DNA from: Austropuccinia psidii
Lineage: Eukaryota; Basidiomycota; Pucciniomycetes; Pucciniales; Sphaerophragmiaceae
Length of the DNA stretch: 64,000 bases
Reading direction: 5' to 3'
NCBI GenBank assembly: GCA_023105745.1
Contig: JALGQZ010000014.1
Location: 8,489,888 to 8,553,887 of the forward strand
Position 1 is the first letter of the stretch, and the number at the start of each line of letters is the position of its first letter. Under the pieces are notes generated by a model. The model saw only the letters and a list, made by a program, of their open reading frames with translations. It had not been told where the DNA came from and did not search any database. Both the position numbers and the translations under genes were made by a program. Below are positions 12,040 through 25,174 of this stretch, piece by piece.

Positions 12040-14236
12040 ATATGTGTATTATCCTTTGTATTTATCAAGAATATTTTTGATTTTCCTTGTTGGTGTAAAT
12101 AGTTCCAGTGCTTGAGAACAAATTTTGCAAATATTTAATTCCATTTTGATTACCAACATTGATTCCAAGCAAAGGTTGACATTGGAAGCCTGATTTGAGA
12201 AGATCCTCTAGAAACATAGTTTTGTACATTGGTGAAATTAATACTCTTGGGCTTATAGACAGTCTATCCTCTCCCAAGTTGTATTTATGGGGATTTGCAA
12301 TTGGATTATCAGTGAAAGAAAAGGGTAAGTTCCCAACAATTTTGAGACTTTCTTCTGATGGAAGATATTTCCAACTACTTATATCAGATGGAGATTGGAA
12401 ATAGTTGATCTCCATGATCAACCAGCATAATTGATGTATGGATATTGATATTGCACTGGTAGGTAGTGGGATGATGGGATGTAATATCTTGTTGATGGTC
12501 CTGTTTTATTGGGGTATAGAGGTCTCAAAAAAGTAATGTGAAGCTTCAGGCATAGTAAAACAGCTTAATTAAAGTCAGATTTCTGGGTATAGATGGAAGA
12601 ATCAAGAGAAAGGGTCCTACTTATCATAAAAGAGAGGATTATGGAGCCCTGTAGTTATTTCTTACAGTTTGAATGATCCTGAAAAAAGCTATATTGTGTA
12701 AAAGGAGCTTACTTGGGAAAGTAAGCAATGAGGTATCAGGTGAAGCAAAGTAATTTTAGCAAACTCAAACATGATTTGAATAAAAATTCCCCTTTTTTGA
12801 AAGAATAAAATTAAATTACAGAAAAAATTGATCAAATTAGTAAGGTGTTTATATTGGCTTTATCAGGGAGATCTAGTACAGCTTGTTCATCTATGGTATT
12901 TTTTCAAGCAATGCCTCACTGAAGTTCAATATTAAACATTTGGCCACTTCCAATTTCTTTGGATCAGTAGGAAAAAATTGATTTGTTTTTGTGAAAAATG
13001 CCCTGTTAAAACTATCAAAAATATATGCATTTGTTCTCTTCAAAAGAGGCTCATAAGGCCTTTCCTCAGCAATAACACTATCAGCAATTTCAATCATATG
13101 CAATGCTCCTTTAGCTTAAATGTTTTCCAATCTCTTGAGCAAACCATTAAGCCTCTTACTCCATAAGCAAGAAATGAAGCGAAACAATGATAACAGGGCT
13201 TAACTAATACTATTTTTGATTTTAGCTCTGATAAGGTCTTAAGGTGTTCTTTGGATTTTTTATGAGTGTGCAAAAATCAATCAGGAATATTGACTGGAAG
13301 AACATTTGAATGTGCTAGTGTCAGGACATATGAAATAAAAAGATGTAAAATGGAATCATTGAAAGATATTAAGCTATTCATTCCATAATGAATTGGCTGG
13401 TTTTCCTCATTTTCATAAAGGGTAGTTTCAATTTGAGCTGAATGGGATGGTCCTGTGCTGAGGCAGGATACTAGAAATTCCAGGCTGAGTCGTTGAACTA
13501 ACAAGGGATCATCTTATTTTGATTTTGTGATTTCAAACTTTGCAGGTTGTATGAGATCTTGTGCAGAAACTGATATTGACTCCAGTATTAGATTGGCCCA
13601 GAACTGTTTCTTTTGAAGATGAGGGACAAAGAAGGATTGTGCAAATTGAAAGAGGGGTTGGTGTGATTTGGGAATGTTTTGCATTGAAATTGTAGAATCC
13701 AAAGTGAAGATAGGGACAATCCAAGCATCAGGATCATTGAAAGGATCATATTTATTTCTTGAAAACATATCTAATCCTGGAAGAAGAAAGTAAATATCAA
13801 TGTTCTGGATGAAACAAGAATGAATTTCTTTTGTATTTACCAGATTTATCCAAATCCACTAGCCATTTGGTAATGCTAAGAGATCTAATACTTTGAAAGT
13901 GTATTCCTTTGGGTAGTTTGGTAGAAAATGGCCTTTGAGGAATTTTGTGGAATTGTTCTCTTACTAGAGTTTCAACATTAACCTGGCATTTCTTCCATGA
14001 GGATACAGAAAGTGGCTGATAATGGCTAATTTTACCTACAAAGTGATCTTAGTGAATAGCATTGAACAATCCTGATTGCGGGAGTTTTTCTTCTTTTGGG
14101 ATGTTGAAGGCTCTTCATTACTGGTTTTCATTACTTTTGAAGTTGATGGGGTATTATCTACAAGTATGAAATTGGAGTGAGGTTTTTCTTTTGAGGGTTG
14201 GGTAGATCCAGGTTGTATCAAGGGCTCCACTATTTT
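12040..14236 (-). pseudogene. Uncharacterised spliced gene, central part, interrupted
   Basis: Several minus-strand readings on the same strand look like exons of one protein: a hydrophilic S/T/K-rich part (14036-14230), a segment with R-P-F-S-T-K-L-P-K and S-I-T-K-W-L-V-D-L-D (13830-13990), then D-P-F-N-D-P-D-A-W-I-V-P-I-F (13514-13768), a continuation in 13277-13504, 12891-13103 and 12065-12421. A GT...CCAG intron of about 65 bp fits near 13770-13840. In-frame stops (for example near 13510 and 13275) show decay. I do not recognise the family. The right side is cut by the 13.1-kb chromovirus and the left side by the solo LTR; the likely N-terminal part is at 27360-28034. Confidence 0.45.
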
Positions 14237-17200
14237 TGTAAGGTTTGTCTAGGAAAATCTTGATAATAGTAGCAATATCAAGAGTACTATGACTGTCCTC
14301 AGGAGAAATATATAGTATAATGAAATATTATAACCACAAAATTAAATATAATTATTAAAAATAATTATATTAAAAATATAAATTTTAATTATTATTATAA
14401 AATATAATTAGAAAAATGATAATAATTATAATAAGTTATAATTATTCTATCATTCTTATAGTCACTGACAGTTATAACAATAAGGAGTGTAAAGCTCTTA
14501 ATGAGAAAATTACAAGTGGAAAATATGAATATTAACCACTTATAAATAATATAAATATTATTTATAAAAGGATTAAAACACTCACTGTGCAGAAATAATT
14601 CTGATAGAATGGAATTCTAGATAAAAAACTAATACTAGATCAAAAAGATATAGAACTTTAGAAAAAACTTACTTATAATATTTATTTAATACAACAAGTC
14701 AAACAACAACAGTTATTATATTAAGTAATAATTATAAGTTAAAAACACGTCAAAAATCAATATTTTTAAAGATAAAACAACTTTTTATAATAAAAATTAT
14801 GCTTAAGGAGTTTTTAAGAGGAATTTGACGATTTTTGAAAGATATTTAATATGATAATTTTATATAGTAAAATGTATCATTGGTGATTACAACAATGATC
14901 TGAATTCCATGATTTCAATTCTTTAATTTTATTTAATAAAGAATAGAATAACTTAAGAATTACTTTAATAATAAGATTTTATGTTCAATAGAACTTTACC
15001 TGTTTGAATTTCTGAAATGATTGGATTGATAACAAATGATGGAAAAAAACAGCGATGAAAAGACACTTTTTATATCTTCATAGAAGCTCTCATGATTCAT
15101 AATGAAGATAGATGGCGTGCTCAGGTCAAAATTGAAAAACCATGCTTAAAAATTGTGAGCCTGTGAGGTATGTATAACATACCCATAAGGCCACAAATAA
15201 CTTTATACACAGCTAAAATTGTCTTCAACAGACTTTTTAATTGAATTCAAAATAAAAAATAACAAAAAATAAGTATAACTTTTTTTTGGATAAAAAAAGT
15301 TATAAATATTATGTCATTTTTGGATTCTACACCAAAAATAACCTAGGGTACATCCATAAGGTGTTATACCCAAAAACACTTATTTCTTATGTTAATAGAA
15401 GATTTAAGAATCTCACAGTACTAATGTAACTCTTTTAACATTTTTTTAAAATTGTTAAATATAAGCTTAAATAAGCTTAAATTTAAAGTTGCATAAGGTT
15501 CATGCAAACTTACCAAAATTTTAGTTAAAATTGAGGTGTGGTGTATATTCACTGACTTGGCTAAGCATTTGCCATACAGAATGTAAATCTTGCATGAGCT
15601 CAATTTGAAAGGGTTTAAGGCCTTAGTATAGCTTTAAATAAATAAAAGGGCAAAATGGACACAGAAAGGTGGGACAAAGGAAAAAGACCAAATAGAGCTG
15701 GGGAACCCAACTTTTTGGATCTGCAAGGATTCAATTAAGGTTGTCCACCTGTATTGGAGGATTTTTGACCTTATTTAAACTTTAAGATTAGACTTTGATC
15801 CATCCTTACAGTTTAAAATGGTTTTATCCCAATTGGGACAGGCATTTCAAGCTGCCAAAGGGTAAATCTCAATATGCAGGGTTGAAATCAAGGTTTTAAG
15901 AACTGTAAAAGCTTAAATAAGCTTAAAACTTTAAGGTTTCAAGCATTAAAACCTTATCAAAACTTAACGTTTGGTGTGTATTGCTATTTTACGTGGAAAA
16001 ATAGCAATAACTTCAAAAATTCATTAAAAATCCAATTATTAATGGATTTGCCTGAAAATTTCACACAGCTTATAATTTCATATTATATGCATACAAATCA
16101 AATCTTAAGTATCTTTTATAAATAAATTTCCTGGGTAATTAGCTTAGAAATTTATGCTTTTAATTAAAGCTCAAAGAAAATTATAATTTCTTTAAAAATT
16201 CATTAAAAATTGAGTTTAAGAGCTTTTTGCTTTAAACTCTATTTTTAAGTTGTTCATATGATGAAATTGAATAAAAAAAGGTTTATTTATATGAAAAACT
16301 TAAAATAATTAGTTTAAATGACAATTAAAGTTACATGGAGTTAAGAATAACCCTGTTAACTTTAAATTGGAATTAGAATTAAGTTACCTTAATTAAGAAC
16401 TCTCTTTTTAAGCATGGTTTTTAAGCTTTTACCTGAGCACGCCCTCTATAACCATTATGAATCATGGGAGCTGCTCTGAAGAAATAAAAAGAGTATTTTC
16501 ATCACTGTTTTTGTCCATCATCAATTATCAATCCAATCATATTAGAAATTTAAACAGGTAAAGTTTTATTAAATATAAAATCTTATTATTAAAGTAATTG
16601 TTAAGTTGTTTTATTCTTTATTAATTAAAATTAAAGAATTGAAATTATAGAATTTAGATTATTGTTGTAATCACCAATAATATATTTTATTATATAAAAT
16701 TAATCATCTTAAATATCTTTTAAAACCCACAAATTCCTCTTAAAAACTCCTTAATCATAATTTTTATTATAAAAAGTTGTTTTATCTTTCAAATTATTGA
16801 TTTTTGGCGTGTTTTTAACTTATAATTATTATTTAATATAATTACTGTTGTTGTTTGACTTGTTGTATTAAATAAATATTATAAGTAAATTTTCTCTAAA
16901 ATTCTATATTTTTTTATCTAGTATTAGTTTTTTATATAGAATTTTTATTCTATAAGAATTATTTCTGCACAGTGTGTGTTTATTTCTTTTTATAAATAAT
17001 ATTTATCTTATTTAAGAGTGGTTAATATTCATATTTTCCACATGTCATTGTCTCATTAAGAGCTTTACACTTCTTATTGTTATAACTGTCAGTGACTATA
17101 ACAATAATAGAATAATTCTAATTTATTATAATTGTTATATTTTTTATTATTATTATATTCTTTTGATAATAATTAAATTTTTTTTATATATAATTATTTT

Positions 17201-18593
17201 TAATAATTATATTTAAATTTGTGATTGTAATATTTCATTATATTATATATTTCTACTGAGGAAAGTCATAGTACTCTTGATTTTGCTACTATTTTCAAGA
17301 GTTTCATAGACAAACCTTACAAATAAAGTTCTCAACTTAAGGTAACTTCTTTTTAATTCCAATTTAAAGTTAACAGTGCTATTCTTAACTCCATGTAGTT
17401 TTAATCCTCATTTAAACTGATTATTTTGTATTTTAATATAAATAAACTTATTTATATTAAAGTTCATCACATGAACAACTTAAAAATAGAGTTTCAAGCA
17501 GAAATCTCTTAAACTCAATTTTTAATGCATTTTTAAAGAAATTATAATTTTCTTTGAGCTTTCATTAAAAGAGTAAATTTCTAGGCTAATTACCCAGGCA
17601 ATTTATTTATAAAAGATACTTAAGATTTAATTTGTATGCATATAATATTAAATTATAAGCTGTGTGAAATTTTCAAGCAAATCCATTAATAATTGGATTT
17701 TTAATGAATTTTTGAAGTTATTGCTATTTTTCCACGTCAAATAGCAATACACACCAAACCTTAACTTTTGATAAGGTTTCAATGCTTGTAACCTTAAAGT
17801 TTTAAGCTTATTTAAGTTTTTTAAGCTCAATTTAGCTTTGACAGTTCTTAAAACCTTAAATTCAAGCCTGCATATTGGGATTTACCCTTTTGCAGCTTGA
17901 AATGCCTGTCTAAATTGGGATAAAACCAGTTTAAACTTTAAGGATAGATCAAAGTCTAATCTTAAAGCTTAAATAAGGTTTGAAATCCTCCAATACAGGT
18001 GGAAAACCTTAATTGAATCCTTGCAGATCCAAAAAGTTGGGTTCCCCAGCTCTATTTGGTCTTTTTCCTTTGTCCCACCTTTCTGTGTCCATTTTGCCCT
18101 TTTATTTATTTAAAGCTATACTATGGCCTTAAACCCTTTCAAATTGAGCTCATGCAGGATTTACATTCTGTATGGCAACTCCTTAGCCAATTCAGTAAAT
18201 ATACACAACACCTCAATTTTAACTAAAATTTTGGTAAGTTTGCATAAACCTGATGCAACTTCAAATTTAAGCTTATTTAAGCTTAAATTTAACAATATTA
18301 AAAAAATGTTAAAAAAGCTACATTAGTACTATGAGATTCTTAAATCTTCCAATAACTTAAGAAATAAGTTTTTTTGGGTATAACACCTTATGGGTGTACC
18401 CTAGGTTGTTTTTGGTGTAGAATCCAAAAATGATACAATATTTACAACTTTGTTTATCCAAAAAAAAGTTATACTTATTTTTTGTTATTTTTTGTTTTAA
18501 ATTCAATTAAAAATTCTGTTGAATACAAATTTAACTGTGTATAAAGTCATTTATGGCCTTATGGGTATGTTATACATATCTCACAGGCTCACA
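14237..18593 (-). repeat. 3' LTR of chromovirus, split by a nested LTR
   Basis: 14237-15153 matches the first 0.92 kb of the LTR at 25175-27359, and 17322-18593 matches the remaining 1.27 kb. Together they make about 2.19 kb, the same length as the other LTR. The break coincides with the GCTTAAAAATAAAG site that is intact in the other LTR (near 26090-26105), so the interruption is an insertion, not a rearrangement of the element's design. Confidence 0.8.
15154..17321 (+). repeat. Nested solo LTR of the same family, opposite orientation
   Basis: Reads TGTGAGCC...CCTTACA on the plus strand, i.e. a complete LTR of about 2.17 kb inverted relative to its host LTR. The right junction repeats only AAT of the target site, so the expected 4-5-bp duplication is incomplete. 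With the surrounding LTR it creates two long near-palindromic arms (14237-15153 against 16400-17321, and 15154-16400 against 17322-18593). Confidence 0.75.
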
Positions 18594-18727
18594 TTCCCTA
18601 CCACCCAAAAAATTGTACCACAATTTTTGTTTTGTAGTATACCCCCAAGTTATTTCGGGGGGTATAATACACTGTCCAACCTCTCTACTTATACTTTCAA
18701 GTATGTAAAGCACACAATTCAAACTTT

Positions 18728-18990
18728 TTATTGAGAAATTGGTCTTTTCTCATGTTTGACTCTTCTAAGAAACCTTTGGGAATCAGGTATTTTGCTTTCT
18801 ACAATCCATTCATCTTCAGGGTGTGGATTTTTATACCTGAATAAGTATTCTCTTTCATTTTTTCCCCTAAGTCTTCTTTCTTTCAAAACTTTTAGTACTT
18901 TTTTATCCTCACTTTGATCTAGTGGGGGTACTTCTAAGGGTGTTTCATTTCTCAAAGGAAATAATTCCTCATCACTTGAAGTGTAATGCT
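18728..18990 (-). pseudogene. Chromodomain end of integrase
   Basis: Minus-strand reading with L-K-E-R-R-L-R-G-K-N-E-R-E-Y-L-F-R-Y-K followed by P-H-P-E-D-E-W-I-V-E-S-K-I, the pattern of chromodomains at the C-terminus of chromoviral integrases, which bind modified histones and direct integration. It ends with the natural stop at 18728. It is in a different frame from the integrase core, so a frameshift separates them. Confidence 0.75.
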
Positions 18991-18993
18991 TTA

Positions 18994-20220
18994 CTAGACT
19001 GACAGGGAAAGCTGGATGTTTTTTTTCCAGTTCTCCTGATATTTCACTTGTACTGAATTATTCCCATGAAGGGCTTTAATAATAAATGGTCCTGCAAAGG
19101 AATCTTTTAATGTCTTTGTGCCTTTAATATTACTAAAGTTCAACGTTGAAACTAGTATTAAGTCCCCTACTTTGAATTCTGGGGTCTTATGACTTTCATC
19201 CCATTTCTGTTTAGCATATTCAAAGGCATCATTCATGCTTTTATTTGCATGATGTCTTACTTTATCAAGCAATAACTTAAAGCTTGAAGCAGTTGGATGA
19301 ATATCAACCAGATCTTCTTTCAAATTATCAATTGGAAGCTTGGGGTTCCATCCTTTTTCCAACATTGCAGGAGTTAATCCTGTTGAAGCATGGATGCATG
19401 TCTTGTAGGCTAATTCCAATTCTGGTATAAGAGTGCACCAATCATGGGTAAAGCTGTCAGAATCTTTAAACTCCAGGCCATACGCACAAAATCTTGTGAT
19501 CATGTCCTCAAGGGTTTGAATCATTCTTTCTGCTAACCCATCTGTTTGTGGATGGTATGCTGTTGAGAATGATAGTTTTTTACCCAAAAGCTTATGTAAA
19601 GTAGTCCATAAGGCTGATTTGAATTTTGGGTCTCTGTCACTAATGATGTTTTTGAAGAGACCAGTATGGGATATCACTCTATTCCAGATCAAAAGAGATG
19701 TATCCATAGCTGTGTCATCTTTGTGACATGGTAAAAAGATTCGTGTTTTGCTATATCTGTCCACAATAACAAGACATTTCCAATCCATGTGAACCACTTC
19801 CCATGGGGTACTTGGTTCTTGAATATGTATCATTAAACCAAATCTTTTACCAGTAGCTTTATTGGCTTTCTGGCATCTATCACAACTGTGACAGTACTCA
19901 ATGACATCTTTTCTCCAAGATGGGAACCAGGCACATGTGTTAATTCTTTCCATATTCTGTCTTCAGACAGATTTCCAGAATATATGTTATCATGGCATTC
20001 TAGTAGTATGGTGTTAATTAACATTCTAATACATAGGACCATGACACATGTTTGTTTAGATCTATGATATATTATACCATCAAAAAAATGGAATCTTCCA
20101 TTATCATAAGATGTTTTCCAAATATCATCCAGAGAATTAGCCAAGGCTACATCTTTGCAATCTTTGTCAAGTAGAGCAGTAAGAATATGACAGTTCTTAT
20201 CTTGCTTATAGATTTCTCTA
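18994..20220 (-). pseudogene. Integrase of chromovirus, frameshifted and internally deleted
   Basis: The zinc-binding N-terminus is spread over 19833-20144 (H-D-N-I-Y-S-G-N-L-S region) and the start of 18994-19953 ([10 protein letters not shown]). The catalytic core shows [12 protein letters not shown] and [10 protein letters not shown] with the last acidic residue in the E-R-M-I-Q-T-L-E part, i.e. the D-D-E triad. M-D-W is followed almost at once by the V-I-V-D-R-Y-S-K strand, whereas Ty3-type integrases normally have about 14 residues between; a deletion inside the core is the simplest reading. Non-functional. Confidence 0.8.
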
Positions 20221-20234
20221 ACTAATTCAAAGAA

Positions 20235-21817
20235 TTATGTTCCGACATCCGTGATATTAATTCCTTCAATTGTAATTTGAGGTTCTGCACTTGTAGGAAC
20301 ATAGGAAGGGTTGTCAGGTGTATTTGGTAATGCCCATCCACTTAAGCCATCAGCATTCTTATCAATATTTCCAGCTTTATGTACTATGGTCATATTGCCT
20401 CTATACTCCTGTATAGCAATCTGCCATCTTAACATGTGCCTGTTTGGAGTTTTCATGTTAAGAAGTGATTTTACTGCATTACAATCAGTAATTACTTCAA
20501 AAGTACTACCATCAAGATAGTAATGAAGTTTTTCCAAAGCCCAAACAAGGCAAAGGCACTCCATTTGGCTAGCTCCATATCTGGCCTCAGTAGGTTTCAT
20601 TTGTCTTGAAATAAAACAAATTAGACCTTCATAAGGTTTTTCATTGACAATTTGAACTTGATGAAGAGCAGCTCCTAAACCTTCACTACATGCATCAATA
20701 TACAGCTTGAAAGGAAGTTTCCAGTCTGGCATCAATAATAATGGTGCATTGGTCAAGGCATACTTGTTTTTATCATATGATCGAATCCTCTCCTGTGTCA
20801 TTGCAAAAACAGTTTTGTGATCACAAATTCTGTATAATGATCTGGCATGGATTGCAAAATCTTGAAGGTGTTGCCTGTAGTAACTTGCAAACACTAAAAA
20901 AGACATCATTTCTTTTTTGTTCTGGGGCATTTGTTTCAGTAAACCTGCATCCACTTTGTTTTTATTAACACCCAGGCTCAATCCTGAGACTACATTTCCT
21001 AAATCTTTTAACTCATGAAACCCAAAATTACATTTCTTAAGAGATATTTTCATCTTCACTTGAAGAATTTTCTTAAGTACTAATGAAAGTCTATCTAAAT
21101 GTAATTTCCAGGTTTCTGAACAAATGATAATGTCATCAATATAAATGATTAACCATCCTTCTGACAATTCATGTGGGAAGATGGTATTCATCCTTCTCTG
21201 ATAATGAGAGGGTGCATTTTTGTACCAAAAGGAATTCTCAAATACTCATAAATCCCAAAATGAGCAATTATTCTCAATAATTTCCTAGCATGAGGTTTCA
21301 AAACATTTTGATGAAAGCCTTTCAGAGCATCCATGGAAGTAATGAATCTTGCTTTGGATAATTGAGTCAAAGTCTCATGAGTTCTAGGGATTGGATACCT
21401 GTCTGGAATAGTATAGGTATTCAGTGCTCTGAAATCACCAACCATCCTCGACTTATCATTATGCCAAGTAATGATTACTGGAGTCGTGACTTCTACCTCC
21501 TCATTGTGTCCAAATTTTCTAAGAACTCCCAGTTTCATTAGTTCATTAATATGACTTTCTAATGATTCTCTAGCTCTAGGGCTAGCTGGGTAAGCTGGTC
21601 TTCTTAATAGTGGCGGATAAGGCCTTTCCACATTAAGCATAATGTCCACTTCATGGCCTTTTATAGCTCCAAGTGGTTCATTATCTGAAGCAAAGGCTTC
21701 CCTGTATTGAAATAAAATTTCAATAAGCTCTTCCTTCATTTTCAGTGTTAATTCAGGACTAATTTGTGCTTCAATCAATTGACTTGACACAAATTTTTCC
21801 TTATTAACATTTTTCAC
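20235..21817 (-). pseudogene. Reverse transcriptase and RNase H of chromovirus
   Basis: 21188-21817 holds the RT start: L-L-R-R-P-A-Y-P-A-S, R-M-V-G-D-F-R-A-L-N, then M-D-A-L-K-G-F-H-Q in the place of motif A. A frameshift near 21190-21210 passes to 20235-21191 with the catalytic Y-I-D-D-I-I, the thumb F-L-V-F-A-S-Y-Y-R, and RNase H ([30 protein letters not shown]). Standard Ty3-type layout; synthesises the element's cDNA. Inactive because of the frameshift. Confidence 0.88.
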
Positions 21818-22473
21818 TTGTTTAATGACGGTAATTTCTCTTTTTCTAGAGGAAAAGAAAATTTTTGTCTTTTAATTTCCCATATAGTGAAATACCTGTC
21901 TTTATTATTATTAATATCAAAACCATAAATATTGAGATAAACATTCCCAAGTATAAAGTGTTGTGAAGTAAAATTATTCATGACAACAATTTCAACTTTT
22001 AGTCTTATACTTCCTGTAGGATGAGGAAATATTATTGCTGATTCACATATACCCAAGGGGGGCATATTTTGGCTAGCACTGCTGAATGTTATACCTTGAA
22101 TTGGCATTCATTTGTCTTGCCAATTGGTACAAACTTTTTCAAGATGATCTTTTCCAACACAAGTGCAAAAAGTACCTGAGTCAAGGTGTATCTTGGCTTC
22201 TGTGTTGTTTATCACAATATTAGTGATAAAACATGAACCAGCTGTATAACCTTTACCTCTGGCAGGTTTGGTTTTCTGCATTTTAGCATCTTGCACATGT
22301 ATGAGATCCATACATTCATCACTATACTGTGGTAAATTAGTGTCTACCTCAGTGACTTCAAAAGAAACATTAATGCTTTCTATACTAAGCTCTTCTGGTA
22401 CTTCTTCTTCTTCTGAAGGCTCAAAATCACTTTCATGTAAAGATACATCAGTTGTTTCTTTTGTGTGTTCCAC
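21814..22473 (-). pseudogene. Aspartic protease region of chromovirus
   Basis: 22108-22473 begins acidic and contains the retropepsin motif as H-L-D-S-G-T-F. 21814-22107 continues with the usual downstream part (H-F-I-L-G-N-V-Y-L-N-I-Y-G, compare the I-L-G-x-D-x-L flap region). The two pieces are joined in frame across a short break; the second D of the I-L-G-N-D pattern is V here. Processes the polyprotein in active relatives. Confidence 0.72.
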
Positions 22474-22488
22474 TTCTTCAACATTAAT

Positions 22489-23187
22489 CTAATTGATTCT
22501 TGTCTTTTTTGGGCAAGTGTTTGCTAAATGAGATGAACTTCCACATTTGTGACATTTCAAAGGAAGTCTTTCTTGTGGCATATTTGGCTTTGGAATTGGT
22601 TTCCCATTAGTCTTGTTGTCTATTGGGGATTTGCACCAATTTCTTCTAATTTTTGTCCTAGTAGTGATGTCCTCCATAGCATTGATATAATATTCTGTAG
22701 AGCAAGGCCCAATACATCTGCTTCTTATAGCATGCTCAAGGTCACCACCACACTTTCTTAATATCCTTTTATGTACCATTGTTTCCGACATATCAGGATG
22801 AAGGGCAGTTAATCTGTCCTTCTGTTTAAGAAACCAAGGCATGGGCCTGTCCCTCTCAATATTAAAAATGGCTTCTTCAAAAGAATTTTCCATTCTAAAT
22901 CTCCAGGAATAATTTGCCCATTTGGAAATAATTTGTTCTTTCCACCAAGGCCAAGAATATTTACCATGGTCTTGTCTCATTTTGCAAAACCATTTCTTTG
23001 CTGATCTGGTAAATAATGAGTGTAATCTGGCACTTATGTATTCATCTGGTTTGTTAAAGTCTTCTTTGAAAATATCAATTGTTTTCATAAATTCCATATG
23101 ATTATATTCTCCTTCACCATTGAAGGTTGGCCATTCCTCTAATTTTGGAATGTCTTTGAAATTTCAAGCAGTTTCCACATCATTACT
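22489..23187 (-). pseudogene. Gag C-terminal part with zinc knuckle
   Basis: Capsid-like segment (A-R-L-H-S-L-F-T-R-S-A-K-K-W, W-W-K-E-Q-I-I-S-K-W, M-V-H-K-R-I-L-R-K-C) followed near the end by a CCHC zinc knuckle, C-H-K-C-G-S-S-S-H-L-A-N-T-C, which binds element RNA. Two in-frame stops around 23160-23187 separate it from the N-terminal reading. Confidence 0.82.
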
Positions 23188-24342
23188 TTAAATGGTATTA
23201 TGTAAATCATTATTGAAGTTATGCACATTTCTGTCAATAATTGGTGTGGATTGCCTTGAAAATTCATTTTTCAGTGATATATGATTAATACTTGATTGAA
23301 TGTCCTGTTTCAATTCATGTCTTGCTTTATCACTTTTTTCCAATTGTTCTTGGAAAAGAGCTGCATTGTTACCAGTTGAATTTTCCAAGTTTTGAACTTG
23401 TAATTTCAATTCTCTTAACTGTCCAGTTATGAAAGAAATTGGATTGTCAACTGGTTGATTGAGCAAAGTAACTTTAGACTCAATTCTTGCACAAATTTGG
23501 GTCAAAGACACAATATTGTCTTTATTAATATTTTCAAGGCCAATAATGGTTTTTTGTTGGTCTTTTCCTTGTAATATCTCATTACCCAACTTTTGTTGGA
23601 TATACTCAAATGTTTTAAACTTTGTCATAATTTCTTTATTACAAGATTCAAATTGAGTTACAAGCTTAACAAGATCTATTTCTTTGGAAAAGATTGGTTC
23701 AATCTTTCCTCCTCCTTGTTTTTGAATTCCATCAGAGTTCTTGCCATATTGAACACATTGTCCATGGCTGTCTTTCCTTTCTTTGGGATTCTGTAATTCT
23801 GTGGGTAAGGCTTGTTCCATTTGGGCTTTGCCTTTCCCTTTTCCTTTTGCTTGCCCTTCTGATTGGTCTTTGGGGCTTGATTGGGCTTTCTTGGCACTTG
23901 TTGAGGCGTATTTTTGCTGGTGGATGCTTGGGGAGCTTCCACTGGGCTGTTGTCCTTGCCTTGGGCCAACTTCTTCTTCTGATTCTCTGATAACATACTT
24001 TGGTTTTTCAACCAAGCTTTTATCTGTTGGACTTGTCCTTTGCAAGACATTGGTGTCCAACCCTTCAGAAGTTCTTCTGTCTTTTATGGCCCCATGAACT
24101 TCTTCAGTTGAAGATAAGAGTTCATTGTGCCTATCAAAAGGCATGGGAGAAGTTCCCACTCTTGCTGTTTTGCGGCCATAAAGCAGTTCTTGTACTGAGA
24201 CTGGTAAATTTCCACTTATGCCTGTTGGAAATGATTCAGGTCTAACAGCAACAGCAGTTATGTCAGCTTCTGGACTTTCAATGAGAGGTTCAAAGGTGCT
24301 GGCTAACCTTTGGGAACTGGTGGAAGTTATGGCATCCTCCAT
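23188..24342 (-). pseudogene. Gag N-terminal part of chromovirus
   Basis: A 384-codon reading starting at ATG 24342. Proline/serine-rich N-terminus, then a K-G-K-G-K-G-K basic stretch near residue 170, then a helical region likely to form a coiled coil (S-N-K/E/Q/L-rich, residues 215-360). Runs in frame into the capsid/zinc-knuckle part after stops at 23160-23187. In related elements this region is the leader of Gag. The opposite strand and other frames also show long ORFs here, which are shadows. Confidence 0.75.
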
Positions 24343-25151
24343 TTGTGCCTCTCCTCTGGGCTTAAATTATTGTCTTTTCGATTTGTGACTGGAATGTCCT
24401 GGTCCACCAGATCCATTTGATTGGATGGATTAATTACTTCCACTTCTAGTAGGAGTCATTTCACGTCAATTTCAAGAAAAAATAGACTAAGAGTGAATCA
24501 AATTCACCTGATGGACCTTTGAAGGGTTCTTTGGTTATCAAACCCCTTGGTTCTGGGCTGGTTTGAATTTCAATACTAGACTCTGAGGTTTCAGAGTCTG
24601 AAGAGCCATCTCTAATTGATGACACTAGAGAAAAAAATAAAAATATACGTTATTTTATCAAACAATAAAAATAACTTATAAACTCAACTTATTAAATAAA
24701 GTTGTTTTAATGTAATTTATGGCAAATCACATCAAAAATAAAGAAAAATGTCTAAGATAAACGAAAAAATATTTTTAGTAAAGATTTTTAATTTTTTAAT
24801 TTTTTATTTGATTTTTTTATTTTCTTTAAAGAGATAATAATTATGCAATTAAAAAGTTTATTAATCAAAATTGTATTATTATTCACTTGATACTAGAATA
24901 ACCCAAAGAATAAATTTCAAGTCTGTGATGTGAAAAAGCCACCAGTTAGAAAAAAGAAATTTATTCCAAGTCACTCAATAGTATATTGTTTTAAACAATA
25001 TTCTTAAGAAAAAATAACTTTATTAATATTCTAAAGATTATGTATAAGGGATAAGTCCCAAAAAAGCCAATATTAAGATAAATATGGCAATTTTACGCCA
25101 AAAAATAGTAAAATCAGGTCTAGAATATGTTTTATGTCCCAAAAATTGGTT
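24343..25151. other. AT-rich leader of chromovirus
   Basis: No coding sequence seen between the gag ATG and the primer-binding region; long A/T tracts around 24700-24850. Confidence 0.45.
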
Positions 25152-25174
25152 AAAATCACGGCCAGGCCCCCAAA
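25152..25174 (-). other. Candidate primer-binding site of chromovirus
   Basis: Directly downstream of the 5' LTR on the minus strand the sequence reads TT, then TGGGGGCCTGGCCGTGA. TGG complements a tRNA 3' CCA end and sits at the standard distance. The matching tRNA was not identified. Confidence 0.5.

Noticed and set aside
23676..24245. Several overlapping ORFs on both strands opposite the chromovirus gag
   Set aside because: They are shadows of the gag reading; only 23188-24342 has retrotransposon gag composition and continuity with the next segments.
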